Assembly: GCF_000003605.2 (NCBI RefSeq)
Contig: NW_003132352.1
Span: forward strand, 227,540 to 291,539
Length of the DNA: 64,000 nt
Direction of reading: 5' to 3'
DNA from: Saccoglossus kowalevskii
Lineage: Eukaryota > Hemichordata > Enteropneusta > Harrimaniidae
In this document: positions 39,501 to 54,500 of the stretch, one piece after another
Layout: each line of letters starts with the position of its first letter
Position numbering within the stretch: position 1 is the first letter of the stretch
The notes under the pieces: model-generated
Told to the model about the DNA's origin: nothing
Databases searched by the model: none
The model's input: only the letters and a program-made list of their open reading frames with translations
Made by a program: the position numbers and the translations under genes

Positions 39501-42500
39501 ACATAGCATATTATTAAATATGCAAGTACCCACAAAGTGGTTTCGCATTTGTTAAATCCAGCACAATGTTTTGACGCTACTACGACGCAATGAGCTTTGT
39601 TTTTACATTCAATTTTATGAATATTGTTAAATCTCAGAGTGAACAAAAAATGATCTGTTGACAAGATATTAGGTCGGAGGGGCACAACACAAAATGGCAC
39701 ATACAATGTACATATTACTAGTGAGTTTGAACAAAATTTAAATTAAGCACTACACACATGTTCAGTGCATTACAAGCGAGAAAATATTATGCAATAACGA
39801 TAAATTACACGCCAATTTTGAGAAATTTTGCGAATTTGTTAACCCATGTCAACAATTCAGAATATGATAAATATCTTCACTATATAAACTAATGCAAAGA
39901 CATTAAGCTGTTAACTACCAAGACATCAAAGATCTTATTCCTCAAAACATTTTCAGGTGACCCCATTTCTTTATATAGTAATGAAACCAGAATAATGCCA
40001 GTAGAAAATTACAAATAGTCTTCATTTTTACATACAACTAAATTGAAAGCATAAATATTGTATAATTTCATGAACTATTTTATCACAAGATTACTTAGAC
40101 TGCATAAAGTTAATGTACGTTTCATTTATCGCTAACATTGTCATAGGATACTCACCGTGCTTGTTCTTTCAAGAACTGCGAGTAGTCTGGTACTCCTGCT
40201 TTGGAAGATAAATTGGCATCACCGATGTTAAGAGCTTCGGCAAAACGTCTGAAATTATACGTAGTATAGAAATAAAATTATCTTATAATGACACAAAAAA
40301 CAGTGTACAATAAATAAATGCTATATAAATAATCAATAAATTTATTGTAAACTATTTTATCTTTTGCTGCTGTCAATAAATGCAAATTTTGATAAATGCG
40401 AGTTTCAGATAAAGTAATTACAAATCTGCCAAATTTATTTTTCTCTTGTGATATAATACCAGTAATAGACCTTGTAATTGTACTCTTCTTTCATTACATT
40501 CATACATGTATTACCCTGAACACACACTGAATTAAGTCAATTGCTGAATGTCAGGTTTATATGATCTTACCTGTTCCTTTCCATCACAGCACAATCTACA
40601 GTACATTCCAGTCTGTGTAAAATTGACACAAATAAAAGGTGAATAAAATGGCATAAATACAAATCAAGCAATCCCTTCTGCAAAAGTTGTTCCAAAGAAA
40701 GGGAGATCTGGTTTCAAAATGTACAAAGCAACAATGTAATATGGATTATAAATTTACAAGTTTTCTGTGTATTGATAAATATACTGATATCAGTACTAAT
40801 GACAAGATAAAAACGACAGATATCCATAATATACGACTGTAGAGGGCGCTTTTCACTACTCACTGTCTCTGTTTATGTCCATCTTTAATCTGCATTAGAT
40901 TGCTAATGTCCACAGTCTGTCCTGATTGGATATCTTTCATCTTACTAGCAAGCTGTGATGTAGCCAGTCTGAAATAAACAAAATAATTTCAAATAATTCT
41001 TACAAACAATGAAAGTCTCTGAATGTATAATTAAAAGATACAAAAAAAACTCAAAGTTTTAAAGAAAGAGAAGAAATTAGACTGTTCATTTCTTAGCCGG
41101 TGTCTAGTGAAAAAAAAAAACATGCTGAAAAAAGCTTAGCATTGAGAGTTCGTGTTTCGATTGAGCACATTCGACAATGTTTGAAGATTTTGAATTTGAC
41201 TGTTTCGATAGAGTAATAATTATAATCTTGTAAACTCTGGTGGTACATACGGTACATGTTATATTGTAATAAAATGTGACCATTTCTGTTTCTTCATTGT
41301 AAAAGTGGTGTTGAAATCAATGATGATATATCTAATTGCACAATTTAATTTTCCCCCAAAAAAACATAATTTTAGTCCCAATCAAATTTCGGTTTTGTCT
41401 ACACCAACTACGGTAGACTATTGTTGAAGTAGTCATGGTTACGTAGCACATACCTCTGAAATGCTTGTGCCATCTGTACATCATCACCGCCTTGCATGCA
41501 TGAAGTTTTCTCACTTCTATTCCCACACTTACATGTTATCAAAATCTACAATTCAAATCAGAATTACATAATAAGCAATCAAGTAACACAGAAATCAATC
41601 TAAACCAAACTGTGAAAGTTGTCTATGAAGAGAGACTGGAAAGTATCAATCTGTATCAGTAATTTGAGATTTTGATGTCACCAACTGGTCGCATCCAGAA
41701 TGCCAAACAATATTTTAATTGAGCGAACATTAAAGTTTGTCATTTAAAAAAAAAAATACTATTTTTAACTGTTTCTTGAAAAATGGACACTTAATACTTA
41801 AGTATGTATATGTAGATACTTTGGTAGAACCTGTTAATCTGTCTCATTTCAAGATGGCAGCTAAATTGCTGATAATGATATTAGCAGCAGAGCTGTCTCA
41901 CCTAACAGATAAATTGTTTTTTGTAGACATTAAGGTTGCCTTTAATCTGAAATCCAACCATTTCGAGTACAACCAAGAATGGCCTGGTTGCTATGCAACT
42001 ACCGGGGTTTATAGTTAACACAGAATTGTGCCATCACTGATTGCCTGTCTCTATGACTTATCATTAGACAAGGCCCACAGACATCACTTAGCACTTACGA
42101 CCGATTCACTCATCTTTAATTTATATATTTTTCCCACAATCGTATATGGCATCTGGTGCAGGTTGCTTTTAAAATTTAAGAAATGTTCACCTACACTGAA
42201 ATGTATCAGTAGCCAAACAAATCAATTAAACTTGTGAAGAGCAGTAACAGTCGGTCTTACGACTGACAGGTAATGAAATCAACAATGACTGTTGCATGTT
42301 CAGTCCATCACAAAAAGTTTCACTTCTAAAATTCAATAATTTATCCTATGGACTTCACCACATTTAGCTCATTTTCCATAGAATTCTATGGAAATTCTAT
42401 AGATAAGGGGATAAGGCTACAATCAGAGAACATCTACCGTATTTGCAGATGACCACATACCTGTGTTTTACACGATAGTTTAGGACACTGTTTTCCTGGG

Positions 42501-45500
42501 TGGCATGGCGCGCCACATGGATGCCCACATTCTTGTCTACGTACAAGACATGGTTGGGTACAAATCTCACCATCACATTCGCCCTGTCAACATAAACATA
42601 CATTTATACCATTTATTTTTTTACAATTACTTGAGGGTATTTGTAGTAACCAATTTAAATTAAATTAAATTCATTGAAATTTGTCCTTCACAGTTTACAG
42701 CAATGGTCATTGATATTCATAGTCTCACAAACGCTTTTTCATTTAGAATAGTCTGACAATAGAAACTGGTCTGCACAGCATTTTTGACTTGTCAAATTAT
42801 ATAAAAAGACAATTGAATTTTTTTGGTATTATATTTCACATGATAGTGCACATATTAAACAGCTGAAAGTGTACTTTTTGTCTGAATATTTACTACTGGA
42901 GCAAAATGTAGCTTGTCTAAAATTTTGAGGTGAGCTGCTATCACACGATGCAAATTCGTTAAGATCTTGTTGGAAGCTAGAGAGTCACATGACTTGATTT
43001 GGCCCTGAGAATGGTCTTCCATTTATTCCTGCCATCACATCCACTGTGGTTACAAAAGTAAGTTGAACAGTGAACACGATACTGCTCAAATTGACTAAGT
43101 GTTCAAAACGTCATAAAAAAGACGCCGACGGCGATGCGCGTCGCACAATCTTTTTGCTAGCTGTCAAACAACTTGTCAAATCAAAACATCTACGCGCCAA
43201 ATTGAAAAGATTGACGCGCGAAAAATAAAAGTTAACCCGCCAACCGTATTTTCTCTAAACCACGCCCACTGACAAGAAGTCTTACAAAATGGAAACTGCC
43301 GGAGGTGACTCGTTCCGAACGCCTCCTAGGGAATATCAACTCAAATGGTGGCTAGAAAATATTGACCACAAGATAGAGAAGTATGATACTGGTCTGCGAC
43401 GTTCTGGAGATACCAGTTTATGTACAATAAAAAAAAAATAACGGCTTAAGATATTCAGAAAATTTTACCAGGAATTCCATCAGGTCACAAGAGACTCCTA
43501 CTTTATGGAAGCAGGCAAGTTACGTACGGCAACTTGAATCAAGCTGAACTTTATAATGCCTATGTTACATCGTTTAACGAAGACACTGCTGGTAATTTGA
43601 AATCTCAAGCAGTTTCCAAGTGTACCCCCACAACAAAACACAAACACTGCTACGTGTACTGCTGACAGTGCTCCACGTCAACGTAAAAAATATATTCCCA
43701 GTCTCCCCGAAAATCACATCACTTCAGTTCTTGTCACGAGAAGTACGTGTCATCAATCGAAAGAATCAAAGCCGATAAAGAATCTCTTCAATGTTTCGAT
43801 CAACTCTAAGTCACCATCCTCAAGTTATGGTAATATCGTCTTTTGTCTTTGCTTGCTCTGCATAATAATAAACTTCGCCATATTTTGTGGATCCGGGCCC
43901 TTATCGTGAAACGAAACTTTCCTGCTATTTCACGAAAAGAAGAAAAATTACCAGTGATCGGACCATCACCACACAATATAATTTCGTTAATAATCATATT
44001 TTCAACCTCTTCTGATGATTTTGACCCTCTCTTCAATATTTTACCGACTGCAGTACCGGTATTAGCCAAATAAAACTTATTTATTCTGTGGGCGTGGTTT
44101 AGAGTGGGGACGGTTGGCGGGTTGACTTTTATTTTTCGCGCGTCAACCTTTTCACGTAGATGTTTTGACTTGACAAGTTGTTTGACAGCTCGCAAAAAGA
44201 TTGTGCGATGCGCACCGTCGGCGGCGCCTTTTTTATGACGCTTTGAACACTTAGTCAATTTGAGCAGTAACAGGATATTTGAGGGGCAGAAACAAATCTT
44301 GTGGCTTTGGCATCTAAAGGTATATTATTTAAATATTTCATTTTTTTTTTAACTATGAGTAGATGAAAAGCAAAGCAGCACATATATTTTTGTAAGTGTA
44401 TAAGTTTTGACAAAGAAATCACACATCGTGTCTATACACATCATACACACAACTGTGGAGGCATTACTGCTACACATTTAGAAACAAATGTTTGCTAAAC
44501 GATACATGTCTCTCATTATGTACCTTATGACACGTTTTCAGACATTTGTGTTGTTTACACGGCAACTCCTTACCGCAAGGTCGGCCACATGATATGTCCT
44601 TGATATGACATGCAATATTACTACGCAACTGAAAAAAAAGAAAGAAGTACAAATTGATTTGAAATAACTACATTATGATGGAAATATTTACAAAACAGAC
44701 AGTGTGTTGTTCATAACACCAATGTTTTCTGGTCTCACTTTTTTGTGCTATTAATGTATGGTAAACACCAAACATTTTGTATTTTGAATTACAGATCTTC
44801 AAATATACTGAAAATTTTCGTTTAACAATTACCTGGTATTAATAACAGTGACCAATAACAAATTCACTCGATATTAAGATGCAAACTAAAATAAAGTATG
44901 CTATCATGTATCACATGTGCACTTTTTGATCTTAACAAAAAGTGAGGAGACAATAACGATATTCTAAAGTCACCTGATACAAACACATTCTGTCACCAAT
45001 CTCATCATGCCATGCTCTGTTTAATATGTTGTTACCTTAGTACTGCAACCCTCACACCAGACGAGATACCAGATTTTCTACTTTTTCCATATTTGTTTAG
45101 TAGTTTTAATTTTAGAATGTGATGGGATGAGACACTGACATACTGTAAAATGACTAATTTTCACTGGGTTTAAATTTCGCTGATTTACCATTTCAGGCAT
45201 ATTCAGTGGGTTTTAAATTCACGGTTTTGTCATTTAGATAAATGTGTTCTATGCTAAATTTGACATATTTATACTTGGTTTAAATTTAACACATTTTCCA
45301 GTCAGGGAAATAAGCAAAATTACAACCCAGTGAATAATTAATCCTTTTACAGTAGTGAAATGAACAATCTTCTGATGCAATAATGCATCATAAATTGACT
45401 GATGCATCTGAATATTTAGCCATCAGTCGTCAATTTTTTTCGGCTTTCACAAAATCTAACTCACACTATTGTTATCATTTTCCACCAAACTTTTATCAAG

Positions 45501-48500
45501 ATTTATAGTCAATTGGAAATTACAATGTTTTGGTTCAAAATTATGAGGAAAATTAAAGAAAAATACACAAACTTTTTGCAATATGTTGCATCAAAGTTCT
45601 GGCAAGTAATCATGTTACATCATTTTCCTGCAAATCTTTATGTAACAATACAGTACAGCCTACCTCATGGCCTCCCATACAACGTCGCTGTACAAGCTGC
45701 GTACATGGTGGACACCTCTCATCACTGTGACAGTTATGCATAATGGGATGCTCGCAATCATGTTGTCTTGAACACGGTTGATTACATTCTGGTGGCTTGG
45801 TACCGCACGGTATTGGTGGAAAGATTATCTCAATACCGCAGTGACAAGGAAGCTCGTCAAAACCTGTGTACAAATGGAGGTATATTTAAAACCACTAAGA
45901 CAAACTTATTGTTAATTCCACATTCTGTTTAATGTTGGTTGATTTATTGGCTAGTCATCAAGTTGCACATCTGCATCATACACTATGGAATGCACATCAA
46001 ATGTGTATGTCACAGCATTTACAGGTGGAGATAAACACATACAAGCACGCACAGATATACAAAGATCAAAACATTAGTTCATGTTTTCGGGCTTTGTCCA
46101 AATGGGAACTGATAAACACACCCAGTGTTACCATAGCAACCAGAAAATTAGGTTCTGAATAAAATCAGTATAAGTGCCTACGATGACATTTTTGTTACAA
46201 TTACAAGATTACATTACATGAAATGTGTGTGGCACAGCATATTGCTGAAGTCTACTATCACTTTTCAACAGGAAGCTATGGTTTACAAACACAGACCCTA
46301 GCAGATTTGGTCACATTTCACAAAATGATCCTGCAACATTTTTCCATATTTTGTTTTAAAAGTATTTGATCAAGACCTTTAGGCAATGAGAAATAAAAAA
46401 ATAAATAAAAGTAAATAATGTTTTTATTGGCAGGAAAATGCAGGCACTCAAGGGGTTATTCATGATGTGCAAGTTCAAAAATTGAGTGCTTTTGTGTAAA
46501 ATGGATTGGTATTCAAGTAATTTGGAATTTTATAAGATCTGTATTTAACGACATGATCCTTTCAGTATTGTGGATTTACCTGCTTGCCAACACTGTTCAC
46601 AGTTGCCAGTATGACATGGTTCTTCACAACGATGTAAACCACAACTTAGTTTTCTACCACACACTACGGGGCATTTATGATCTTTATCCTACAGGAGACA
46701 CATAAATACATAAACTACTGCAAATATACCAGTAATGAGTGCTAAATCTATCAGTCATATACCAGGCAATATTTCTGTAAACAATGTCTAAAACATAGCT
46801 CAGTATACTGTAGAATACTTTATTTTCGCCATTTTCGCTGAAGGGATGATTTCGTGAAAATAAAATCCAGCGAATATACTTTTTTCCTATATTCCCATTA
46901 AGGCCACACTGATTTAATTTTATGGATGACATCCTCTGAAGACCCCAAAACTAATGCGAGAGGGCGAAAAAAAAAAAAAATCGGCCAAAAAAAAAATGCT
47001 GCTAAAACCACAGGATTACGGAGCTATTATTACGAATTTAACCTCAGTGTATCAAAAAAACAACAAGTCTTTATTTGTAGGAGGCACATGTCGATGTACA
47101 CATTTCGTACTGTATTACTGTCACAGGTATTATCACCTTTGATTTTGAAAAGGCAAGAGGATAAGGCAGATGTTAGCTTTGCCAAAGGCATACACATCAA
47201 CTCAATAATAAAGAAAAACTTACTGTGTTGTATTGAAAAAAATAATTAATTAAAAATGAACAATAAGTTTGTCAACAGCAACCTGGAAATTAACTTCTTT
47301 GACATTAAAACTACAGCTTTTAAAGTGACACTTCAGATAGACTAAGTGTAGACACAAATGCTCTAGAACTACTTCAACTATGTAACAAATTATAAGAGGC
47401 TCGATATTGAAAAAAAAACACCAACGTCACCCCCCGTAAGGGAACTTCGGCCAAGGAGCTTCTGCTGCTTTCGTTGCAGTTTTGTCGACTTCAATGCGGA
47501 CAAAGCAACCGAACTGATTTGTCGCCTGACCGACTTTTAGGCCACCATACACCTCCACTCCTCTCNNNNNNNNNNNNNNNNNNNNNNNNNNNNNNNNNNN
47601 NNNNNNNNNNNNNNNNNNNNNNNNNNNNNNNNNNNNNNNNNNNNNNNNNNNNNNNNNNNNNNNNNNNNNNNNNNNNNNNNNNNNNNNNNNNNNNNNNNNN
47701 NNNNNNNNNNNNNNNNNNNNNNNNNNNNNNNNNNNNNNNNNNNNNNNNNNNNNNNNNNNNNNNNNNNNNNNNNNNNNNNNNNNNNNNNNNNNNNNNNNNN
47801 NNNNNNNNNNNNNNNNNNNNNNNNNNNNNNNNNNNNNNNNNNNNNNNNNNNNNNNNNNNNNNNNNNNNNNNNNNNNNNNNNNNNNNNNNNNNNNNNNNNN
47901 NNNNNNNNNNNNNNNNNNNNNNNNNNNNNNNNNNNNNNNNNNNNNNNNNNNNNNNNNNNNNNNNNNNNNNNNNNNNNNNNNNNNNNNNNTCATTTATGGC
48001 AAAATTTGCATGTTTTGAAGCAAACTCTTTTCCATAGGTCCTTGTGCTTTACGTAATGCGCATCTAACTGTGCGGAGTTTGGTTTTGGAGTAGTCCAAAA
48101 CGAGTTTTACGACAAGTCGGTGCTTTGCGACAATATGAGTCGGCAAGTTCTGGGCAGAAAACCGATCTGTGGAGACTCGTTGTCGGAGATTTTTTTTTTT
48201 TTTTTTGAGAACAGGCGAAAACTAATGCGCGCGCGGATGTCATCCATAAAATTAAATCGGTGTAGCCTAAACTCATAAAAAAAATCAGTGAAAATAAATT
48301 CCACACAAAACGCTCAAAAAGCCTTTTCCGCGAAAATAAAGTATTCCACAGTATTAGATTTTGTAATTTTATTAATTGCTGAGTTGTGAAGCTATTCAGT
48401 ATGTAACATTTCATCAGAAAATTAATTAATTTGACCACAGGCAGGTAAACCATTAATTTACATACAGTAGACCTTGAGCAGAGAAAGTTCCAACTCAATG

Positions 48501-51500
48501 TTTTTTTTCTAAAATATTCTAAGATTATTCGAAAATGATGATGAGAGAGAAAGTGCATTTTCCATGTAGTGATATTGAGCTTTTTTTTATTGAAACAAAG
48601 AAACAAATGATGGTGTAATTTAACATGATTTTCTATACAAATAAAAATGTAAATCTATTTAGTTATTAATTATTCCTCCTTCCAATTTAATTTTAACTAA
48701 AAAAAAAATCTGGAATTTGTACTTCTCAGCAGCAGCCTCTACTCACCACACAGCACCTTTGATGGCAGCGATGCCTACCACACTGTCTTTTCTTGTTGCA
48801 TCGCTTATCACATGACGGTGGTTGCGATGTGACGGCAAACTCAGCACATGGTATATCTTTATCAGTGTAACCACATCTACAATTAACAGTGGATATCCCT
48901 GTACATGGTCCACAGACACCATCATGACAGGTATATTGACATGCATGGGGTTTATCTAGGGATAGAGACAGAAAAGACACATAGACATTAGCATACATAT
49001 ATCCAGTATCCCTTTAGCTAATATCAAAATGTAATGGCACCTTCTTATGGACAACTCGAGACCAAGTGTGGTGTATGTTATATTGCACGAAAGTTCGCCA
49101 GAGAAACACAAACAACAAGACTGATTCTGAGCTGTCATGAATGTAACTAACTTTATTTTCAATGTGCATGCATGAACCTTATTCCGCAACAATGATAATA
49201 GATAACAGTAGGATATACAAAATATCAGTGTACCTAATGAAACATCTTTAAAATACTCCAGGATTTACTTTTTATTCTAGCAGCAAATGGGTGTTTTCGA
49301 TTGAAACAGTCTTAACCTTTTCACCACAAGTTTTCCTTTTTTTATCACAAATTCACAAAATATTTCTGTTTATAAGTTTGCACTTTTCCTCAGAAGATTT
49401 GGACAAAAATAGACATTTTTTTTTAGTAAAAATGAAAATTTACTAAAATTTTTAGCGGCTTCTAATACAGATTTTATAGTACTTGTTTAATTCGATTATT
49501 ACAGTAGTAATTACCTTCCAAAGTAAGGGAGAAGTGCATTATACAAAAGTACGATCATGGCCTACTTGTATATCGTACATTTTGTACGATGCGAGGCAAG
49601 TTAAAAATAGCCCCACCATTAATGAACCATCTATAGATTTCATAGCAGAATATCCACGTGATATTATTACAAACCTGCAGTGCCACAAGTGAGTTTCTTA
49701 TTACATATATTATCACATGTTGGTATGGGATCAGTGCAAGATGTCCTGGTTTTACCACCGGGTAAGAGAGATGACAGCGGTGTCTGACCACATGGACAGT
49801 GTGTGACACTAGACGGCAGAAAGCTACAAGAACCACATGGACCCGGGTGGCATAGTTTCTCACAAGTGTGATTGTTGCACGACAGTTGCCTGCAGTAAAA
49901 TGAAAATAATACTAAGTTAAAAATTCAGAAGAAACCTCAACCCTCATGTGGCCAAGTCAATGTCAAAGTACATGGAGGTTGACAAGATTACATAGTCAAA
50001 GCAAAGAAAATCAAAGAAAGCTTAGAAAGAACTCCCGTGTGCTGAGAGTATTGGAGACACATTAAAAATTTATTCAAAATTACTTGAACTTGAGATATTG
50101 ATGGAAACGCAGAAAACTAATTATGCAAATAAGGTAACTAATATGAACAGATTTAAGTGTAAAACTAATAAGGTCTGCACAATGTACTAAGTTTCATTGA
50201 CATGTGATTAGAACCAACAAATTATTAATTAATATGCTAATTAGAGAATTAATATGAACAGATTTTAACCCAAAATTAATCAGGCTGTCTATTGTTCTAG
50301 AGCATTTATGTACCAAGTTTTATTCAAATGTGATGATCAATACTTGAGATATCAGTATTAATTAATTATGTTAATTAGGTGATTAAGAAGCATAAATATT
50401 TACCAAAAACTAATATGGTGTATAGTCCTAGGTTCATTGAAATGTGATGAGTACTCTTTAAAAGTTTCATTAAAATCCAATGAGTAGTTTTTTAGACATC
50501 AGTGCAACAGCCATGGAACAGCAAAAAATTAAATTATGCAAATTAGGTTATTAATATGCACAATTATTTATCCCAAAATTAATCAGGTCTCTGCATAGTC
50601 CTAGAAGATCTATGTCGCAAGTTTCATTGAAATGTGATGATTAGTACTTGAGATATCAGGTGAAAAGCTGAAAATTAACTAAGTATGCTAATAGGGTGAT
50701 TAATATGCATAAATATTTACCCAACAAATAATTAGGTCTCTGCACAGTCCTCAAGTAACTATGTACCAAGTTTCATTGAAACGTGATCATTACTACTCGA
50801 AATATCAAAAGCTGAAAATTAATTATTAATATGTACTGCTGATATTACCCTAAAAACTATCAGGTCTGTGCAGTGTCATATGACATCTATGTACCAAGTT
50901 TTATTGAAATGTTATGATTAGTACTTGAGATATCAGTGGAAAAGTAAAAAATTGACTAACCATTATGCAAATTAGGTAATTAATATAAACAGATTTTTAC
51001 CCAAAACTAATCAAATCTGCGCACTAGTTCAGAGCTTCCATGTGCCAAGTTTCATCAAAATCCAATGAGTGGTTTTTCAGATATTAGTGGAACAGTCATG
51101 GAACAGCTAAAAATCAGCTAATTATCATGCAAATTAAGTAATTAATATTCATGGATTTTTTCCAAAACCTAATCAACTCTGCGCATTATCCCAGAGCATC
51201 TATGTAGCAAGTTTCACCAAAATTTGATTAGTGGTTCTTGAGATAACGGTGGAACAAAAAAAGGGACATACATACATACATACATACACACATACATACA
51301 TACATACCGGTACATACATACAGACATACATACATACAGACATACAGACAGGGTAACTGCAAAGACTCCCTTTCGTGCTTCGCACACGGGAGTCAAAAAG
51401 GATGATTATTTGCATCAGCAGCTGTGAGGAGTACACTGGGTAATGCCCTCTTTAGTGAGAATTGAAATCAAATCAGTAAACCACAGAAATCAGATAAGGA

Positions 51501-54500
51501 AAACCGTGATCTCTTTATCAATCTCCCTTGGAACATGGCAATATTCCTAGGAACATTGCCAGCAGTGTTTGTTTTAACTTCGGAACTTCAATCCCAACAA
51601 CCTGATGCTCCTGGACACAACCCATTTTTAAACTTATGGATTTGAATTCAGAATGAAAGACTCAAAAATTGTGTGAAATACAAAAAGGATAGTTCCCTCT
51701 TTTCATCACACATTCACAAAATAGTCCTGTTTAAGTCTGCAATTTCCTTCAGAAGATTGGGACAAAAATAGCCAATATTTTTGAGTAGAAACTGAAAATT
51801 TACTCAAATTTTGTCTGTCTGCTTCAAAATTAGGGTTCATTTCCAGAAATATACAAAAGTATACAAAAAAAAGTGCAGACATGAGAAAGTCCGGTGGTGA
51901 AATGGTTAAATTCTGTCAAATATTATAGGAATTTCAATATGCAAATGAGTTGCTAATTTACATCAAACACACTAGCAATATTCCTAGAAATATTACAATG
52001 TTGCAAGGATGGTTTTCCTCATCAGTTTATCACAGCGCTTGATGTAAATTTAAGATGAATGCATGTACAGTATGTGCTCTATTAGAAGCGCATTCACAAT
52101 ATAAGCGTGAATAAACCAAAATATATTTATTGTATGTAGGATTATGAAAATGTGACATATTGATATAATGGTGTTAACTTGATTCTTTCAAATGTCTCTG
52201 TATATCAGTAATATGCACTATTCTTTCCACTGAAGTCAAATTCATGAACATCATTAACGTCAAATTACCTCGCACATTTCTCCTGACAGGAGAAGAACCC
52301 CGGTCCATCACCTGGTGGTTCCATCTTTGTACCGCATACAACCTCCCTATTCGATCGCCCACAATAACATTCTGAAATTCATCAATAACTGAATTTTTCA
52401 ATTCAACAATTATGCAAAGTGATCATTTAACCATACCATTTTAATAGATCAATATTTTACCAATTTTTCTGAACATTCAATTTTTTACAAATTTTTATTA
52501 AAGGTGGCTAACTAACATTTTGATAATTTCCCTGACATACCAGTGGAGAGCGCCCTCTAGAGATGTAACCACTACATTTTGATTTAAAAACAAAAATGAC
52601 AAACTGAAAATAAAAGGACATTAATTGGCTCCAAGGCATCTGTGGTTGTCATGACAACAGGCAGATGTACGCAGCAAACCACATTTATCTTAAGTTATTT
52701 TGTGTAGCAAAAATGTGTAAAGTCACTGATTAGTACATCTCATCATTGAGAACATAAAGTGTAAAATCAGTTTGAACTGAATTCAAATTTTGCCTGTCTG
52801 AGCATGTTACAGCACATACATGCAATGCACTATGGGAATATTGTACATAATGAAAAATATTATCACAATCACTAAATTATATTTTAAATTTTTGAAATGA
52901 TTTCATAATACTGCACTCTTTTTCGAGGGGGGTGCTCGGGTAAGCGCCCACCCCTACAAAATCGTGATTTTCTGAGTTGAGGCCCCTGGGCGCTAACACG
53001 GTCGAGTACGGTATTCCACAGTAGTAGGATTTATGTCAATAATTCATTATATTATAGAATTTTTTCATCTGTCACCAAGCAAATTTTTTAAATATGAAGA
53101 AGTATCTCATAATAGACAATAATTTCCAGTTTCCTGCATGAACACATAATAATAAAAGAATGATGAACATATTTATGATCTCCAATTCGGCTTGAATCTT
53201 CTTCATATATCATACTTTAATAATTATAATATTAATTTCTTCACATATATTGACTAGGCTGAGGTAATACACACTGACCCACCTTGCTTATTCATCACAG
53301 TACAATCTTTGCAACTTGCGGCATGGCAGACTTCTTCACAGCTATGTAGACCACAATTCAATGTTTTACCACAGATGGCGTCACAGTGGATTGCACTCAC
53401 AGTTCCACAGCGAATAGGTTTTCTAAATTATACTCATTAAGGTGGAATAACACACAAAGTAACTTTCATGGTGACATGTTACATGTACTGTAAAATGACT
53501 AATTTAGCGCATTTTCCAGTCAGCAAAATACGCAAAATTAAAACCCAGCAAATAATTTATCCTTTTACAATACCTATGTAATCATGATCCTAGAGGGCAG
53601 TATTAATACTTTCCACTAATGCACAAATAAAATGCACAGAAAAAATTTCAGGAAGTACTCCACAGTGCACACAATTTAAATGTACTTGACATGATGACCT
53701 CTACCCTGCACAAAGCATGCTGTAATGTCTATAATATAGGATACTCAGATTTACCACACACACACTTCTTAGTGATAGTTATAGGACAACTCGGGCATGG
53801 ACCAGGATGACATAATCTGTGAAACAAAACAAAAATAACCATGGGTGAATTAGAAGCCTACACATGGGGGAAAAAAGTCATACGCAACTGGTGCTGACAC
53901 CCCATCCCCCCCAACAAAAAAATATGATGCACAATTTTGAAAATTACAAACCAACAAGCCAGTAGGCTGGTTGGCGATCCGCTCCGCTCAAAAACAAGCT
54001 ATATGTTTTTGGCTGTTTCCATGGTGTGACATAAACGTGAAGCTAACGTCGGTTTATATCTAAATGGGCCCGTATACGAAGTTTGCAAAAAACATTCAGT
54101 CTTTAGAAGTCACTTAGTTTATTACTAGGACGTATTCTGCTGTTACATTTATTATTTCCAACCGTTTTGCGATAGTATTTTCTAGAATGAAGGCAGCATT
54201 TAAAGTTCATTCAAAGTTCAAAGTTACGTTGGGATTACGTTGATACAGTGTAATGTCGGCGCCGGTGATCTCCTACCAGTGTACAACGTAGCCAAAATAA
54301 AAAGCATGGTCATTTGAACACTGCTATTACAAAACTGGTAGGAGGTAATACATTTGGGGCGAAAGTATTCAAAAATCAGTTTTTGGATGTTGCAATGGCA
54401 ATGGTGGGCCAGGATTTTTTTCCAATTAGTGACGGTACGACCTACCTGTGAAGTATGAACAAAATCAACCAAGCCGAAAAAGTCACAGAGGAGTTAAAAG

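Noticed and set aside
43806-44258. 150-codon minus-strand frame at the long-TIR element
   Set aside because: A third of it is TIR sequence, and the rest overlaps unrelated plus-strand fragments. It does not resemble a transposase.
48064-48606. 180-codon minus-strand frame
   Set aside because: It runs from a MITE remnant into the nested transposon, crossing element boundaries, so it cannot be one gene.
50150-51260. Regularly spaced similar units, CRISPR-like at first glance
   Set aside because: Units are diverged along their whole length with no unique spacers, and the DNA is animal. It is the tandem core of a mobile element.
51200-51436. Tyr/Val/Cys/Met-rich minus-strand frames
   Set aside because: Translation of an ACAT/ACAG microsatellite.
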